Part shown: positions 43,279-52,516 of the stretch, piece by piece
Layout: each line of letters starts with the position of its first letter
Position numbering within the stretch: position 1 is the first letter of the stretch
Assembly: GCA_002069125.1 (NCBI GenBank)
Contig: MVZN01000011.1
Span: forward strand, 1-63,971
Direction of reading: 5' to 3'
Origin: Spirochaetes bacterium ADurb.BinA120
GTDB taxonomy: Bacteria; Spirochaetota; UBA4802; UBA5368
Length of the DNA stretch: 63,971 bases
Notes under the pieces: model-generated
Told to the model about the DNA's origin: nothing
What the model saw: only the letters and a program-made list of their open reading frames with translations
Databases searched by the model: none
Made by a program: the position numbers and the translations under genes

Positions 43279-44001
43279 ATGGCATCCAAACACAACGGCT
43301 TTTCCGGAAACGCGGCCTCCGGCCGCGCAGACCGCCGGGGCGCTTGCCTCCCGACCATGACCCCGGCCCGCTCGCGTCGAATCGTGGCGGCCCTCCTCTC
43401 CCATCACGGCAACCCCGGGCCGGCGCTGAAATACGTAAATCCATACCAGCTCGCGGTTTCCGTTGTGCTCTCCGCACAGACCACCGACAGGCAGGTCAAT
43501 TCGGTGACACCGCGCCTTTTCGAGCGGTATCCGGATTTCGCGGACCTCGCACGGGCCCGGATAGCCGATCTGGAGAGCATCATACGGAGCGTGGGGTTTT
43601 ACCGCACCAAGGCCGGAAACATCCGCGCCCTTGCCCGAATGGTTATGGAGCGTTACGCGGGCAGGCTTCCATCCGGAAGAGACGAACTCATGTCGCTCCC
43701 CGGTGTAGGCCGAAAATCGACCAACGTCATACTGGCCATGGGCTTCGGCATTCCCGCCTTCGCCGTGGATACGCATGTCCTGCGCGTTTCAAACCGCATT
43801 GGATATGCGCGTTCGGACAATCCCGACATGGTGGAATCCTGCCTGACCGCGGTGATACCCCAGTCCGACTGGATAAGCGGGCATTTGCTTTTCATAAAAC
43901 ACGGCCGCGCCATCTGCAAGGCCCGCGGCCCGCTGTGCGGCCAGTGCCCGGTCAATGCCCACTGCGATTTTGTCGGTAATAATCCCGGAACGCGGCCATA
44001 A
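43279..44001 (+). CDS. nth: Endonuclease III (DNA glycosylase/AP lyase)
   Basis: Removes oxidised pyrimidines and cuts the abasic site. The core has the helix-hairpin-helix LPGVGRKSTNVI with the catalytic Lys, the catalytic Asp in FAVDTHVLR, and the iron-sulfur motif C-x6-C-x2-C-x5-C in CKARGPLCGQCPVNAHC. The 240 residues are about 25 longer than usual, from a Gly/Arg/Ala-rich N-terminal extension; a start at 43357 would remove it but has no ribosome site. It converges with the next gene with a 50-bp overlap of 3' ends. Confidence 0.95.
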   Translation: MASKHNGFSGNAASGRADRRGACLPTMTPARSRRIVAALLSHHGNPGPALKYVNPYQLAVSVVLSAQTTDRQVNSVTPRLFERYPDFADLARARIADLESIIRSVGFYRTKAGNIRALARMVMERYAGRLPSGRDELMSLPGVGRKSTNVILAMGFGIPAFAVDTHVLRVSNRIGYARSDNPDMVESCLTAVIPQSDWISGHLLFIKHGRAICKARGPLCGQCPVNAHCDFVGNNPGTRP

Positions 44002-45277
44002 CATCGGGGTCATTCATGCGTCTGTTGAGCACGCTCCGGGGATCGAGCCCGGTGATTCTCTGAAGGGATGTATAGGCGACCTCGGCGAGGGACGAATCCG
44101 TATTGGCGAGGTATTCGATGAGAAAGGGGATGTTCTCCCGGTCCGGGCCATCGCCGAGCACAGCGAGCCCCCAGCGGGCGAACTCCCTTCCGGAGCCCGC
44201 TATTTTCCGCCTGAAATCGTCCTCGTTACCGGGCACGTGCCGGGCCATAATTTTACTGAAATTTGCCGCGTTCTGAAGGCCCGGCTCGCCATGGGCCGAT
44301 TTTTCGAGCGCGAATCCAATGAGACTCTCATACCGAAGCGGCACGTTCATGTTCATGATTTGTTCGGAGATAAGGTCGGCCATCTCGACCGATCCCGAAA
44401 ACAACAGTGCCTCCCATTCATCGTCGGAGAAATCCATATCGATCCCGTATTCTCTCGAATACGTCAGAACGGCCCGGAAAAAATTCCCGTTTGGATTGCG
44501 CAGGAGATCGCCCTTAAGCTCCATTAGCGGCGAGGTGAAGCCCATACTGAGGAGCTGGAGGCCCGACTCCCGTTTCCGAAACGAATGCTCCGGGGCGGTG
44601 GCGAAGATAAGCCGGTAGGACCCGATGGAGAGCAGGTACGAGGCCATGCTCACGATAATCGCGGTGACGAGGAGCTTTAAAGGATTTCGCCGCGCGAAAA
44701 ACTCCACAAACAGAAAGAAAAAGAAAATAATGAATTTGACGATCATCATCGGATGGACGAGCACCCTGCCGGCCGCCAGGGAATCGACCGCCATGTCCAG
44801 GTAAAAGTACACCACACACATCCCCAAAAACAGCGGTATCGTCACGAAGGGATCCTTTCGCAGTTTGAGGACGAACAGAAGGAAGAGCGAATAAACCACC
44901 AGGTTGGAATACCGCCCGTTGAGCACCTCGATAATCTGCGCCCATGGCCACTCGGGGTGCTTGACTCCGGCGATGATGGTAAAAAGGATTATAACCAGAT
45001 ATATGAGAAGCAGCGGCGCGACCCGGGCCTCGAGGAACAGAATCTGCTCGCCTGGCGGGCCGAAACGCTCCCTGTATATGTCCTCGAAAAGGTCGATGTT
45101 AATGGAGGAGAACGTGAATACGAGATAGAAAGAAAAAATATAAATGTAGATGCGAACGATGAGGGTCAAGCCCTCCCAGGAGTAGTTCAGATTGAAAAAG
45201 AGGTTGAGCGCCAGAAGGAAGAACAGGATGTAAACAAAAACGACGATGCCCCTTAGGCGCGATGAGAAGAGTGACAT
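43952..45277 (-). CDS. Membrane protein with C-terminal HEAT-like region, unknown
   Basis: A 441-residue protein with about seven membrane helices in the first 225 residues (for example GIVVFVYILFFLLALNLFF and IIFFFFLFVEFF) and a soluble C-terminal half rich in paired helices (NVPLRYESLIGFALE, ARWGLAVLGDG, IPFLIEYLANTDSSLAEVAY) that resembles HEAT repeats. I do not recognise the family. It is co-directional with the gene at 45287, 9 bp upstream, so the two are probably one operon. Confidence 0.7.
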   Translation of the reverse strand: MSLFSSRLRGIVVFVYILFFLLALNLFFNLNYSWEGLTLIVRIYIYIFSFYLVFTFSSINIDLFEDIYRERFGPPGEQILFLEARVAPLLLIYLVIILFTIIAGVKHPEWPWAQIIEVLNGRYSNLVVYSLFLLFVLKLRKDPFVTIPLFLGMCVVYFYLDMAVDSLAAGRVLVHPMMIVKFIIFFFFLFVEFFARRNPLKLLVTAIIVSMASYLLSIGSYRLIFATAPEHSFRKRESGLQLLSMGFTSPLMELKGDLLRNPNGNFFRAVLTYSREYGIDMDFSDDEWEALLFSGSVEMADLISEQIMNMNVPLRYESLIGFALEKSAHGEPGLQNAANFSKIMARHVPGNEDDFRRKIAGSGREFARWGLAVLGDGPDRENIPFLIEYLANTDSSLAEVAYTSLQRITGLDPRSVLNRRMNDPDVMAAFRDYYRQNRSGH

Positions 45278-45286
45278 GGTTCCCCG

Positions 45287-46228
45287 TCAGTCCAGTGTCT
45301 TCAGCCTTTCGAGGGAGATGAGGTGCTCCTCCATGCCAATACCCTTTTTGCCTGTCCCTATTACGGTAAACTCGGAGAACGCTCGGAAGCGCACGTAGCG
45401 GGCCCTCCTGCCGCGGGGCAGGGGCATGTCTACGGAATGAATCCTGCGCGAAACAATGAGATCGCGGTCGTCCTGTGCGTCGCGGTAGGAGAACTCGCCG
45501 GAGAGCAGCGTCTTTTTTTCGCGGCTGAAGGCCAGAAGCTCGAGCTCCACGTTCATGATCGGAATATTACCGCTTCTGCGGGATATGAAACCCTGTGAAT
45601 ACGGCACTGAGCCCACCTCGAAATATGTGAGGTCCATGCTCATGTCCCTGAACTGAACGGTGACCCAGCTATAGCATTGCATCCGGTCCGAGAAACGCTC
45701 CCCCCAGGAATGCTTGCGCATTCCGGAACATTCGAACCGCCTGGCCTGCCCCTTCCGTTCACCGCGAAGAATGGAAAGCGCCCCCGAAACTCTGCATCGC
45801 TGCTCATAACGCTCCCACAGCTGGATCTCTCGCTCCCCCTCGCGGGCATGAGAATCAGCGGAGGTCGCCGCGGGAAAGATATACGCCGGATACGCTCCGG
45901 TTAGCGACAGGTCCAAAGAGATCGATTCGCCCTTCAATTTCATCTCGAACTTTTCGGGGGGATCGGCTATCCTGTATGTAAAACGCCGGTCGGACAGTAC
46001 GCGCGCGCCCTCCGCGGGGCGGAAGTCGACGGTATTGTAATAGGAATACAGCTCATCGTTGTAAAAGACGGACCAGGCGAACTCGGCCTCGTGCGGGGCC
46101 GGGTAATAATTGATGTCCGCAAAACCGTACAGCCTGTTCTTCCTGTCGACGAAGTTCATACTGTACGACTCCGCCCAGCCGGCGATCCGTTTTCCTTCGT
46201 GCAGGTACTCATCTTTCACGTTTATCAT
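45287..46228 (-). CDS. Unknown protein, possibly lipocalin-like (CrtC/AttH fold)
   Basis: About 313 residues from the ATG at 46228 (GGAAC five nt upstream); the frame is open further upstream but the extra residues are unlike a protein core. The product is beta-rich with many Trp/Tyr/Phe (SYSMNFVDRKNRLYGFADI, FAWSVFYNDELYSYY, HSWGERFSDRMQCYSWV). The last motif, a Trp-containing HxWG followed by a WVTVQF strand, is reminiscent of two-lipocalin proteins of the CrtC/AttH group, but the link is by eye only. No signal peptide. Sits upstream of the HEAT-like membrane protein gene in one operon. Confidence 0.55.
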   Translation of the reverse strand: MINVKDEYLHEGKRIAGWAESYSMNFVDRKNRLYGFADINYYPAPHEAEFAWSVFYNDELYSYYNTVDFRPAEGARVLSDRRFTYRIADPPEKFEMKLKGESISLDLSLTGAYPAYIFPAATSADSHAREGEREIQLWERYEQRCRVSGALSILRGERKGQARRFECSGMRKHSWGERFSDRMQCYSWVTVQFRDMSMDLTYFEVGSVPYSQGFISRRSGNIPIMNVELELLAFSREKKTLLSGEFSYRDAQDDRDLIVSRRIHSVDMPLPRGRRARYVRFRAFSEFTVIGTGKKGIGMEEHLISLERLKTLD

Positions 46229-46494
46229 CAACGTTCCGAACCCCGCGTTATGGAAAATCCTTCGTTTATTGCGCACGCTTCGCACGGCGCCGCAAGTTCC
46301 ATGATTATAGAATTCCGCAACCGGCGAAGGAGGTGCCGGAACCGCGTAACTCGGTGCCGCCCCGACATCCATCACGCCTACTCCAATGGGAAGAGTCCGG
46401 TGGAGGCGGCGGGAGAGCGATTCTGTTTTTTAACAAAACGGTGGTGAATCTACACATTCATTCCGATTTTTCAATCCTTTTTTTCTCAAAGCCG

Positions 46495-47331
46495 TTATTT
46501 TTGTCTCTTGAAGAGCGCCGCCCTCGGAAATCCGGCCAGGTCGTTGAGCACCGATACCTCAAATCCGGCGCGGCCGCCCGCTTCGACGATGAATTCGCGC
46601 ATATCGTGCCCGATCTCGAGGAGGAGTACGCCGTCCGGTGTGAGATGGCTGCCGGCCGAGGCGACGATACGGGTAAGGACACAGCGTCCTCGGTCCTCCG
46701 CGAAAAGCGCAACCCGGGGCTCGAAGGAGATCTCCCGCCGCAGCGACGGGCCCAGCGCCGGATCCACGTAAGGGGGGTTTGAAACTATGACATCGAAGCG
46801 TCGGTCGGAGAACGGAGCGAACAGATCGCCGGCACGGAAAGTGACGGCACGGGGCCCGGCTATGCGGCGGCAGTTTCTCTTCGCCACGCGCAGGGCGGCG
46901 GGCGATATGTCCGAGGCGTATATCTTCAGGTCCGGCCTGTTCCGCGCAAGGGATATGGCGATGGCCCCCGACCCTGTGCCGAGATCGAGAAGGGCCGCTC
47001 CGGGGCGGGCATGATAAAGCGCCATGTCCACAAGGAGCTCCGTTTCCGGGCGTGGGATGAGGACGTCGCGCGTGACCCGAAAGTCCAGGGAATAGAACTC
47101 CTTGCTTCCGACTATGTAGGCCACCGGCTCGCGCGCGCATCGACGGCGAATCAGACGACGGGCCGCGCGGAACGCGGCCGGATCCAGCGGGCGGTCGGCG
47201 TCCACCACAAGGCGGTAGCGCTCCACGCCGAGGCAGTGCGCAAGCAGGACCTCGGCGTCGAGTACGGGCGTTTCCACGTCCGCGAAGCTTAGGAGCATAG
47301 CGAGCTCCCTTATCGCCTCACCCGTTGTCAT
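46495..47331 (-). CDS. prmC: Peptide-release-factor glutamine N5-methyltransferase
   Basis: PrmC methylates the GGQ glutamine of release factors. The 278 residues have an N-terminal helical domain (LAHCLGVERYRLV, REPVAYIVGSKEF), the AdoMet motif LLDLGTGSGAIAISLA and the catalytic NPPY in VIVSNPPYVDP. VLIPRPETELLV is a further family landmark. It lies 17 bp after prfA, the standard pairing of the enzyme with its substrate. Confidence 0.95.
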   Translation of the reverse strand: MTTGEAIRELAMLLSFADVETPVLDAEVLLAHCLGVERYRLVVDADRPLDPAAFRAARRLIRRRCAREPVAYIVGSKEFYSLDFRVTRDVLIPRPETELLVDMALYHARPGAALLDLGTGSGAIAISLARNRPDLKIYASDISPAALRVAKRNCRRIAGPRAVTFRAGDLFAPFSDRRFDVIVSNPPYVDPALGPSLRREISFEPRVALFAEDRGRCVLTRIVASAGSHLTPDGVLLLEIGHDMREFIVEAGGRAGFEVSVLNDLAGFPRAALFKRQK

Positions 47332-47348
47332 GGCCCGTGTCCCCTCCG

Positions 47349-48419
47349 TCAGCCGACGGCGGTCTTCAACTTCTGTTCGACATCATGGCGCTTGAGCGCG
47401 TCGATCACCGTGTCCAGGTCACCCTCGAGAAAACTCTCCAGGGCGTGTACGGTCAGGCCGATGCGGTGATCGGTAACTCGCGATTGTGGAAAGTTATAGG
47501 TACGGATGCGCTCACTGCGGTCGCCGGAGCCGACCTGCGAGCGTTTTTCGCGCGCCTCTTTCTCGAGGCGTTCCCGCTCCATATTTTCGAACAGGCGGGC
47601 GCGCAATACCTTGAGCGCCTTGGTCTTGTTTTTAAGCTGGGATTTCTCGTCCTGGCAGGTGACCACCATGCCGGTAGGGATGTGGGTAATCCGGACGGCG
47701 GAGTCCGTGGTGTTGACCGACTGCCCGCCATGGCCGGTTGAACGGTACACGTCTATGCGCAGATCGCCCGGATCGATTACGATATCGCTCTCCTCGGCCT
47801 CCGGAAGCACCGCCACGGTTACCGCCGAGGTGTGTATTCTCCCGCCCGATTCCGTGCTGGGAATGCGCTGTACACGGTGCACCCCCGACTCGTATTTTAG
47901 ATTGTCGTAGGCCCCGGCGCCCGACACCGAGAAGACGACCTCTTTATAGCCCCCTATCCCCGTTGGGTTGCCGTCGATGAATTCGAGCCTCCAGCCCTGG
48001 TCGTCGATATATCTGCTGTACATGCGGAAGAGGTCCGCCGCGAAAAGCGCGGCCTCCTCTCCGCCGGTCCCCGCACGTATTTCCATTATAATGTTTTTCC
48101 CCGAATTGGGGTCCCTGGGAAGCAGTAGCACCATGAGCTCCGCATCGAGAGCGTCTAAACGGTCCCCGAGAAGGGCCATCTCGGAGCGGACCATCTCCCG
48201 CATCTCCTCGTCCTTTTCGTCTTTCAGGACCTCCTCGGATTCCGCAAGCTCCCTTTGGACCCTCCGGTACTCCTCGTACTTCGCGACGATTGGCCTTATC
48301 TGCGCGTGCTCCCGGGTAAGCTCCCTGAAGCGGTTGTTATCGCGTATTACCTCCGGCCGCGCAAGCTGGTCCTCTATCTCGGCGTACCTGCCGGCGATTT
48401 CACGAAGCCTGTCTTCCAT
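47349..48419 (-). CDS. prfA: Peptide chain release factor 1
   Basis: Releases peptides at UAA and UAG. The 356-residue protein has the peptide-anticodon P-x-T motif in RIPSTESGG (P187-S188-T189) and the catalytic GGQ at 231-233 in YRSTGHGGQSVN. The domain-1 coiled coil and MEIRAGTGGEEAALFAADL are present. Having RF1 and a UGA codon read as Sec (fdhA) in one genome is consistent, because RF1 does not read UGA. The next gene, prmC, follows. Confidence 0.96.
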   Translation of the reverse strand: MEDRLREIAGRYAEIEDQLARPEVIRDNNRFRELTREHAQIRPIVAKYEEYRRVQRELAESEEVLKDEKDEEMREMVRSEMALLGDRLDALDAELMVLLLPRDPNSGKNIIMEIRAGTGGEEAALFAADLFRMYSRYIDDQGWRLEFIDGNPTGIGGYKEVVFSVSGAGAYDNLKYESGVHRVQRIPSTESGGRIHTSAVTVAVLPEAEESDIVIDPGDLRIDVYRSTGHGGQSVNTTDSAVRITHIPTGMVVTCQDEKSQLKNKTKALKVLRARLFENMERERLEKEAREKRSQVGSGDRSERIRTYNFPQSRVTDHRIGLTVHALESFLEGDLDTVIDALKRHDVEQKLKTAVG

Positions 48420-48540
48420 TTATCACCTCTTGATAGAAGGGGCGCCGCCCCCGTTCCACAGGCTCCGGCAGGGGAAGGACCGCTGTCAACAAAATATTGG
48501 ATTTTTACCCGACGATGGCCGCGTGGCCGCTTTCGGTTCT

Positions 48541-49596
48541 TCAGCGCCCGCCCTCTCCGCACACGAGAAAGCGCTCGTCGAAGACGGCGCCGACCAAAAA
48601 GCCCCCGGGGAAAGGGGCGGCCACGCTCGAGGCGGAAAGCCTTTCTCCATCGTCCTGGAAGACCTCGTGGATGGCGTATTTGCCGCCCTCCTTGAGTTCT
48701 ATGCGCACCACCTTCGATGGCGAGGGCACCGACGAATCGGCCGCATGGCGCAGAAAGGTGAGCATCCTAAGATGGCCGGCCACCCACAGAGAGCCGTCGG
48801 CATCCACTTCGATATTGTCCGTGCCGAAGTCCGTATCGATTGAAAGCCTCGCCGAGAGGGCCCCGTTTTCCGAATCCCGCCTGTAGACGCGCAGGCCGCG
48901 GCCCACGGTGCTCGCCACATAGAGCTCGCCGCCGTCACCGCTTACGGCCACGCCGTTTGCAAACCCCAGCCTTCCCGCGACCCTTCGGAAAGCCGTACCG
49001 TCATAATACAGCACGTGGGAGCGCTTGAGCTGGAGATACTCCTCGACGATTTTACCGGCGGCCGATGTATTTCCGTGGTCATTGGTTACATAAAAGGCCC
49101 TGGGACCGACCGCCGCAACGTCGTTGGGGCTGTGCATGAGCGGGCCGCTTATCGATTCGAGGTGGACGAGCCTGTCGCGGTGGACCGCGAATATCTCCAC
49201 GAAATGCCCTTCGCCCCGGTGGTTTACCACGAAGAGGCGCTTTTCGCCCCCGCGAAGCAGGCCTATGCCATGGGGATGGAAATCGAACGGGAGATTTTCT
49301 GTGAGCCGAAACGGAACGGACGCAGCGGAGCGGGTATCGAATCCGTAAATTGCGCCCTGCACGGCCTTCCCTTCCATGGCCGCACGCCGGTCATCGACCG
49401 AAATGTATGCCAGGCGCGTCTCCGGATCGACGGTGATGTCTTCGGTCCCCGGAAGACCTTTGTGCCCCACGCACACGCACTCGCATCGTGACACTATCCT
49501 CTTGAATTCACCGGCGTCATGAAATGTTTTGAGCAGCAGCGCCGCAAAAAGAACCAGCACGATGCCCGTAATGGTAAAAACGGCACGCATACCCAT
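48541..49596 (-). CDS. Paraoxonase/arylesterase-like exported beta-propeller
   Basis: The 351 residues begin with a signal anchor (FTITGIVLVLFAALLLKTF) and form a six-bladed propeller like serum paraoxonase. Conserved pieces that hold the catalytic calcium site are visible: EDITVDPETRLAYIS, FHPHGIGLL, MHSPNDVAAVG, YVTNDHG, FANGVAVS and TDNIEVDADG. Family members hydrolyse lactones or aryl esters; the natural substrate here is unknown. The ATG at 49596 has GGGGTGAGGGG upstream. Confidence 0.85.
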   Translation of the reverse strand: MGMRAVFTITGIVLVLFAALLLKTFHDAGEFKRIVSRCECVCVGHKGLPGTEDITVDPETRLAYISVDDRRAAMEGKAVQGAIYGFDTRSAASVPFRLTENLPFDFHPHGIGLLRGGEKRLFVVNHRGEGHFVEIFAVHRDRLVHLESISGPLMHSPNDVAAVGPRAFYVTNDHGNTSAAGKIVEEYLQLKRSHVLYYDGTAFRRVAGRLGFANGVAVSGDGGELYVASTVGRGLRVYRRDSENGALSARLSIDTDFGTDNIEVDADGSLWVAGHLRMLTFLRHAADSSVPSPSKVVRIELKEGGKYAIHEVFQDDGERLSASSVAAPFPGGFLVGAVFDERFLVCGEGGR

Positions 49597-49757
49597 CCCC
49601 TCACCCCTTCCTTGTCGCTTGCCCCGGCATCCCGGGGCCCTTAACCGCTATCACGGATACCGGTAAAATACCAGCATTCTTTATTTCCTACGGAACCCGT
49701 GGAGAGTGAAATCTGGCTGGTTTTACTGTTGACTTTTTTGCGCCGCCATGGCAAATA

Positions 49758-49789
49758 TATTATTACATAATGTTATTTATGTAATAATA
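49758..49789. promoter_or_regulatory. Perfect 13-bp AT-rich inverted repeat (candidate operator)
   Basis: TATTATTACATAA (49758-49770) and TTATGTAATAATA (49777-49789) are exact inverse complements separated by 6 nt. The core TTACATAA/TTATGTAA is operator-like. It lies between the divergent paraoxonase-like gene and the small Cys-rich gene, 56 bp before the latter, and may bind a TetR- or FadR-type regulator. It could also be a hairpin. Confidence 0.45.
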
Positions 49790-49844
49790 CCAGGCAAGGC
49801 CGCCGCTAAGGCGAATCGGTTTGCCGGGAATTTCGGTACGGGCC

Positions 49845-50165
49845 ATGACATCCAAAATATTCAACCATCCGGCGCTGGGCGAAAAGGTGGAATCGATTTC
49901 GGGACACTATTCCTTTTTGCGGGAGGGCACACTCGATTACAAAGGAAGGAATGTGCTCTACCACTCCGGGTACGGAGTCATCGACTCGTCCTGCTGCGGC
50001 GTCGGCGGCTGCGTGTTCTGTCAGGTGGCGGGCTATGTCCTGAGACGGCACGACGGTGATTCCGTTCGCACGGAGGTCGAACCTATCGCAGACCCCGCGG
50101 AAAGGGATGAAATAACCGACATGCTTAAAAACAGGGAAAGTTGCACGCAGGTCAACTTTTTCTGA
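49845..50165 (+). CDS. Small Cys-rich protein, unknown
   Basis: About 106 residues from the ATG at 49845 (no clear ribosome site; an in-frame TTG is at 49821). The N-terminal half is YHSGYGVIDSSCCGVGGCV followed by FCQVAGYVLRRHD: four cysteines in the pattern CC-x3-C-x2-C that could bind a metal or an iron-sulfur cluster. The C-terminal part is acidic (PIADPAERDEITDML). I cannot name the family. It is directly upstream of the acyl-CoA ligase and downstream of the AT palindrome, so it may belong to that regulon. Confidence 0.6.
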   Translation: MTSKIFNHPALGEKVESISGHYSFLREGTLDYKGRNVLYHSGYGVIDSSCCGVGGCVFCQVAGYVLRRHDGDSVRTEVEPIADPAERDEITDMLKNRESCTQVNFF

Positions 50166-50283
50166 CATTTTTAACCATCTCCCGTTCTCCGGCCATCGTT
50201 ATAAATATTAAACAATCGTACATGACGGGATATACAGTGGCCCGCCATGACCATATCTACATACCCGCTCCAGGAGGTCCGTC

Positions 50284-51903
50284 ATGATGCAGGATCCGTT
50301 GCTGCTGACAAATTTCATGAACCGCGCGGCTCGACTGTTTTCGAAAAAGGAGATCGTGTCGGTGTACGGCGATTCAACATTCCGCTATACCTACGGCGAC
50401 TGGTACCGCCGCACCTGTCGTCTTGCCCATGCCCTAAAATCGCTCGGCATCGGCAAAGGGGACCGGGTCGCCTCTTTCTCGCTAAACAACCATCGGCATC
50501 TGGAGCTCTATTTCGGGGCTCCATGCATGGGCGCCGTGCTTCACACATTGAATGTCCGCCTGTCGCAGGAGCACCTCATCTACATCGTCAATCACGCCGG
50601 AGACAGGGCGATCTTCGTCGACGAGGACCTGTACTTTCTGCTCGAGCCAGTAAAGGACCAGCTTAAGTCCGTCGAGCACTATGTCATCATGTCGCAGTCG
50701 GGCAAGATGCCCGCGACGACACTCTCGCCCGTCGTGCTGTACGATGAGCTGATAGGCCCATTCCCCGACGAGTACGACTTCCCCATCGATCGCGACGAAA
50801 ACGACGCGGCGCTCATCTGCTATACCTCCGCCACCACAGGGGACCCAAAGGGGGTCGTTTACAGCCACAGGGGGCTCGTCCTTCATTCATTGACCTCCAG
50901 CGTGACGCTGGGCACCAGGGAGAGCGATTGCGTACTCCACGTGGTGCCGATGTTCCACGCAAACGCCTGGGGAGCGCCCTTTGTGGCGGCGATGATGGGA
51001 TGCAAGCAGGTGCTGCCGGGCCGTCAGATATTGGACATGAAGGCGCTTAGCGGCATCATCTCCGGTGAAGAGGTCACCTTTACGTGCGGGGTCCCCACAA
51101 TATGGATGATGCTGCACAAGTATCTCGAGGAAGGTGGCGAACACGATTTTTCCAAACTGCGCGCGGCCTACTCCGGCGGATCGGCGATTCCCCGCCACAT
51201 CATGATGGATATGGCGAAGAAATACGGCTTCAACATAGTGCAGGCCTACGGCATGACCGAGACCTCTCCGCTGGTTACGGCCGCCCTCCCGAAAAGCTAC
51301 ATGGACAATTACACCGAAAAGGAGCTGTATGACCTCAAGACCTCGGCGGGCATGCTCGTACCATGCCTCGATATGATGGTGAAGGGCCTGGATACCGGAG
51401 TGGAGGTCGCCTGGAACGGCGCCGATATGGGCGAGGTGTGCCTGCGCGGCCCCTGGATCGCCGACGAGTACTATAAGGACCCCGAGAGGAGCAAGGCCAC
51501 CTTTCGCGACGGGTGGCTGCACACCGGCGATATAGCGACGATCGACTCCGAGGGGTACATCCGCCTTGTCGACAGGACAAAGGACCTCATAAAAAGCGCC
51601 GGCGAATGGATATCGTCCGTGGATCTGGAGAACGAGATCATGTCGCACCCGAAGGTGATGGAGGCGGCGGTGATAGGAATGCCGCACGAGAAATGGCAGG
51701 AGCGGCCACTCGCGTGCGTGGTTCCGGCCCCCGACGCCGCCGGCTCGGTGACCGAGGAGGAAATCATCGATTATCTGAAAGAAAGGGTCGCTAAGTGGTG
51801 GGTTCCGGACCGTATTGTCTTTCTAGAGGCCATACCCAAGACTAGCGTAGGCAAATTCGACAAGAAGGCCCTTCGCGCGACGGTGCTCCCCCGGATCGCC
51901 TGA
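50284..51903 (+). CDS. Fatty-acid (medium/long-chain) acyl-CoA ligase
   Basis: The 539-residue protein belongs to the adenylate-forming superfamily and activates a carboxylic acid with ATP and CoA. Motifs: P-loop-like [42 protein letters not shown] (with [15 protein letters not shown]) and the catalytic Lys in [12 protein letters not shown]. The protein is closest in appearance to medium-chain AlkK-like ligases. It has AGGAGG before the ATG. It sits apart from the enoyl-CoA hydratase by 600 bp that include a hairpin. Acid specificity is not predictable here. Confidence 0.92.
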   Translation: MMQDPLLLTNFMNRAARLFSKKEIVSVYGDSTFRYTYGDWYRRTCRLAHALKSLGIGKGDRVASFSLNNHRHLELYFGAPCMGAVLHTLNVRLSQEHLIYIVNHAGDRAIFVDEDLYFLLEPVKDQLKSVEHYVIMSQSGKMPATTLSPVVLYDELIGPFPDEYDFPIDRDENDAALICYTSATTGDPKGVVYSHRGLVLHSLTSSVTLGTRESDCVLHVVPMFHANAWGAPFVAAMMGCKQVLPGRQILDMKALSGIISGEEVTFTCGVPTIWMMLHKYLEEGGEHDFSKLRAAYSGGSAIPRHIMMDMAKKYGFNIVQAYGMTETSPLVTAALPKSYMDNYTEKELYDLKTSAGMLVPCLDMMVKGLDTGVEVAWNGADMGEVCLRGPWIADEYYKDPERSKATFRDGWLHTGDIATIDSEGYIRLVDRTKDLIKSAGEWISSVDLENEIMSHPKVMEAAVIGMPHEKWQERPLACVVPAPDAAGSVTEEEIIDYLKERVAKWWVPDRIVFLEAIPKTSVGKFDKKALRATVLPRIA

Positions 51904-52516
51904 AATAGGCGGAGTGCGTTCTCGTAAAGCCTTGACGCCTCCTTCCTCCGTCGCTCATTGAATAGCCCCGAGCGGCCTGCGGAGCCGCCCCTTGGGCCCC
52001 CGCAGGCGGGCGCGGGGGGGGGGATTATTTTTCGGGATTAAACACTGTTATTGCGAGCCCCGGCCTTATCGGGGCCCGGCCATCTCTTTATGCTGAGCTC
52101 TATGGATTAATTTCTTGCCTTTTAAGACCGCCGCGTCGCAGCGCTTCCCGCGACAATATGTTCACTCAGATTTTAATTTACACCCGGCGCGGGGCATTCC
52201 CGCGGAGGGAAAAGGGCTTGACGAAAGGGGACGGCAGAGCATGTATGATAACATATATACTATTTCGGTATATTAATCTTTTCCATACACTCGATAAATA
52301 GAAATCCCCTGGGGGGTAAAGAAACGCCTATGGAAGGGCCTTCGTCTGCATATCAACGCAAGCAACAATCATTCAAGAATGAGTTTATCCGTAAATAAAT
52401 CGCTGTTTGAAAGCGTATATGGCCCTCTCACGCCTTTGACCGGAGAGGGACCGATTTAAGCCGGAAGAGCCGTTTGACTCACAGTGGACAATAGATATCA
52501 AAACTGGGAGGCTTAC
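51904..52516. other. Intergenic region between the acyl-CoA ligase and enoyl-CoA hydratase genes
   Basis: No gene is supported. It begins with GC-rich hairpins and a G9-G10 run (52013-52023), followed by an AT-rich stretch (about 52245-52300) with an ATATACTATTTCGGTATAT near-palindrome that could be a promoter or operator for the hydratase gene. Nothing else is recognised. Confidence 0.5.
51997..52031 (+). terminator. Terminator-like hairpin after the acyl-CoA ligase gene
   Basis: CCCCCGC (51997-52003) and GCGGGGG (52012-52018) are perfect arms around an 8-nt loop, followed by a G/A stretch and ATTATTTTT (52023-52031). Some bases separate stem and U-run, so it is a moderate candidate. Confidence 0.4.

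Noticed and set aside
51904-52483. A hidden gene or RNA gene between the ligase and hydratase genes
   Set aside because: No open frame of convincing composition and no cloverleaf or known RNA fold was seen.
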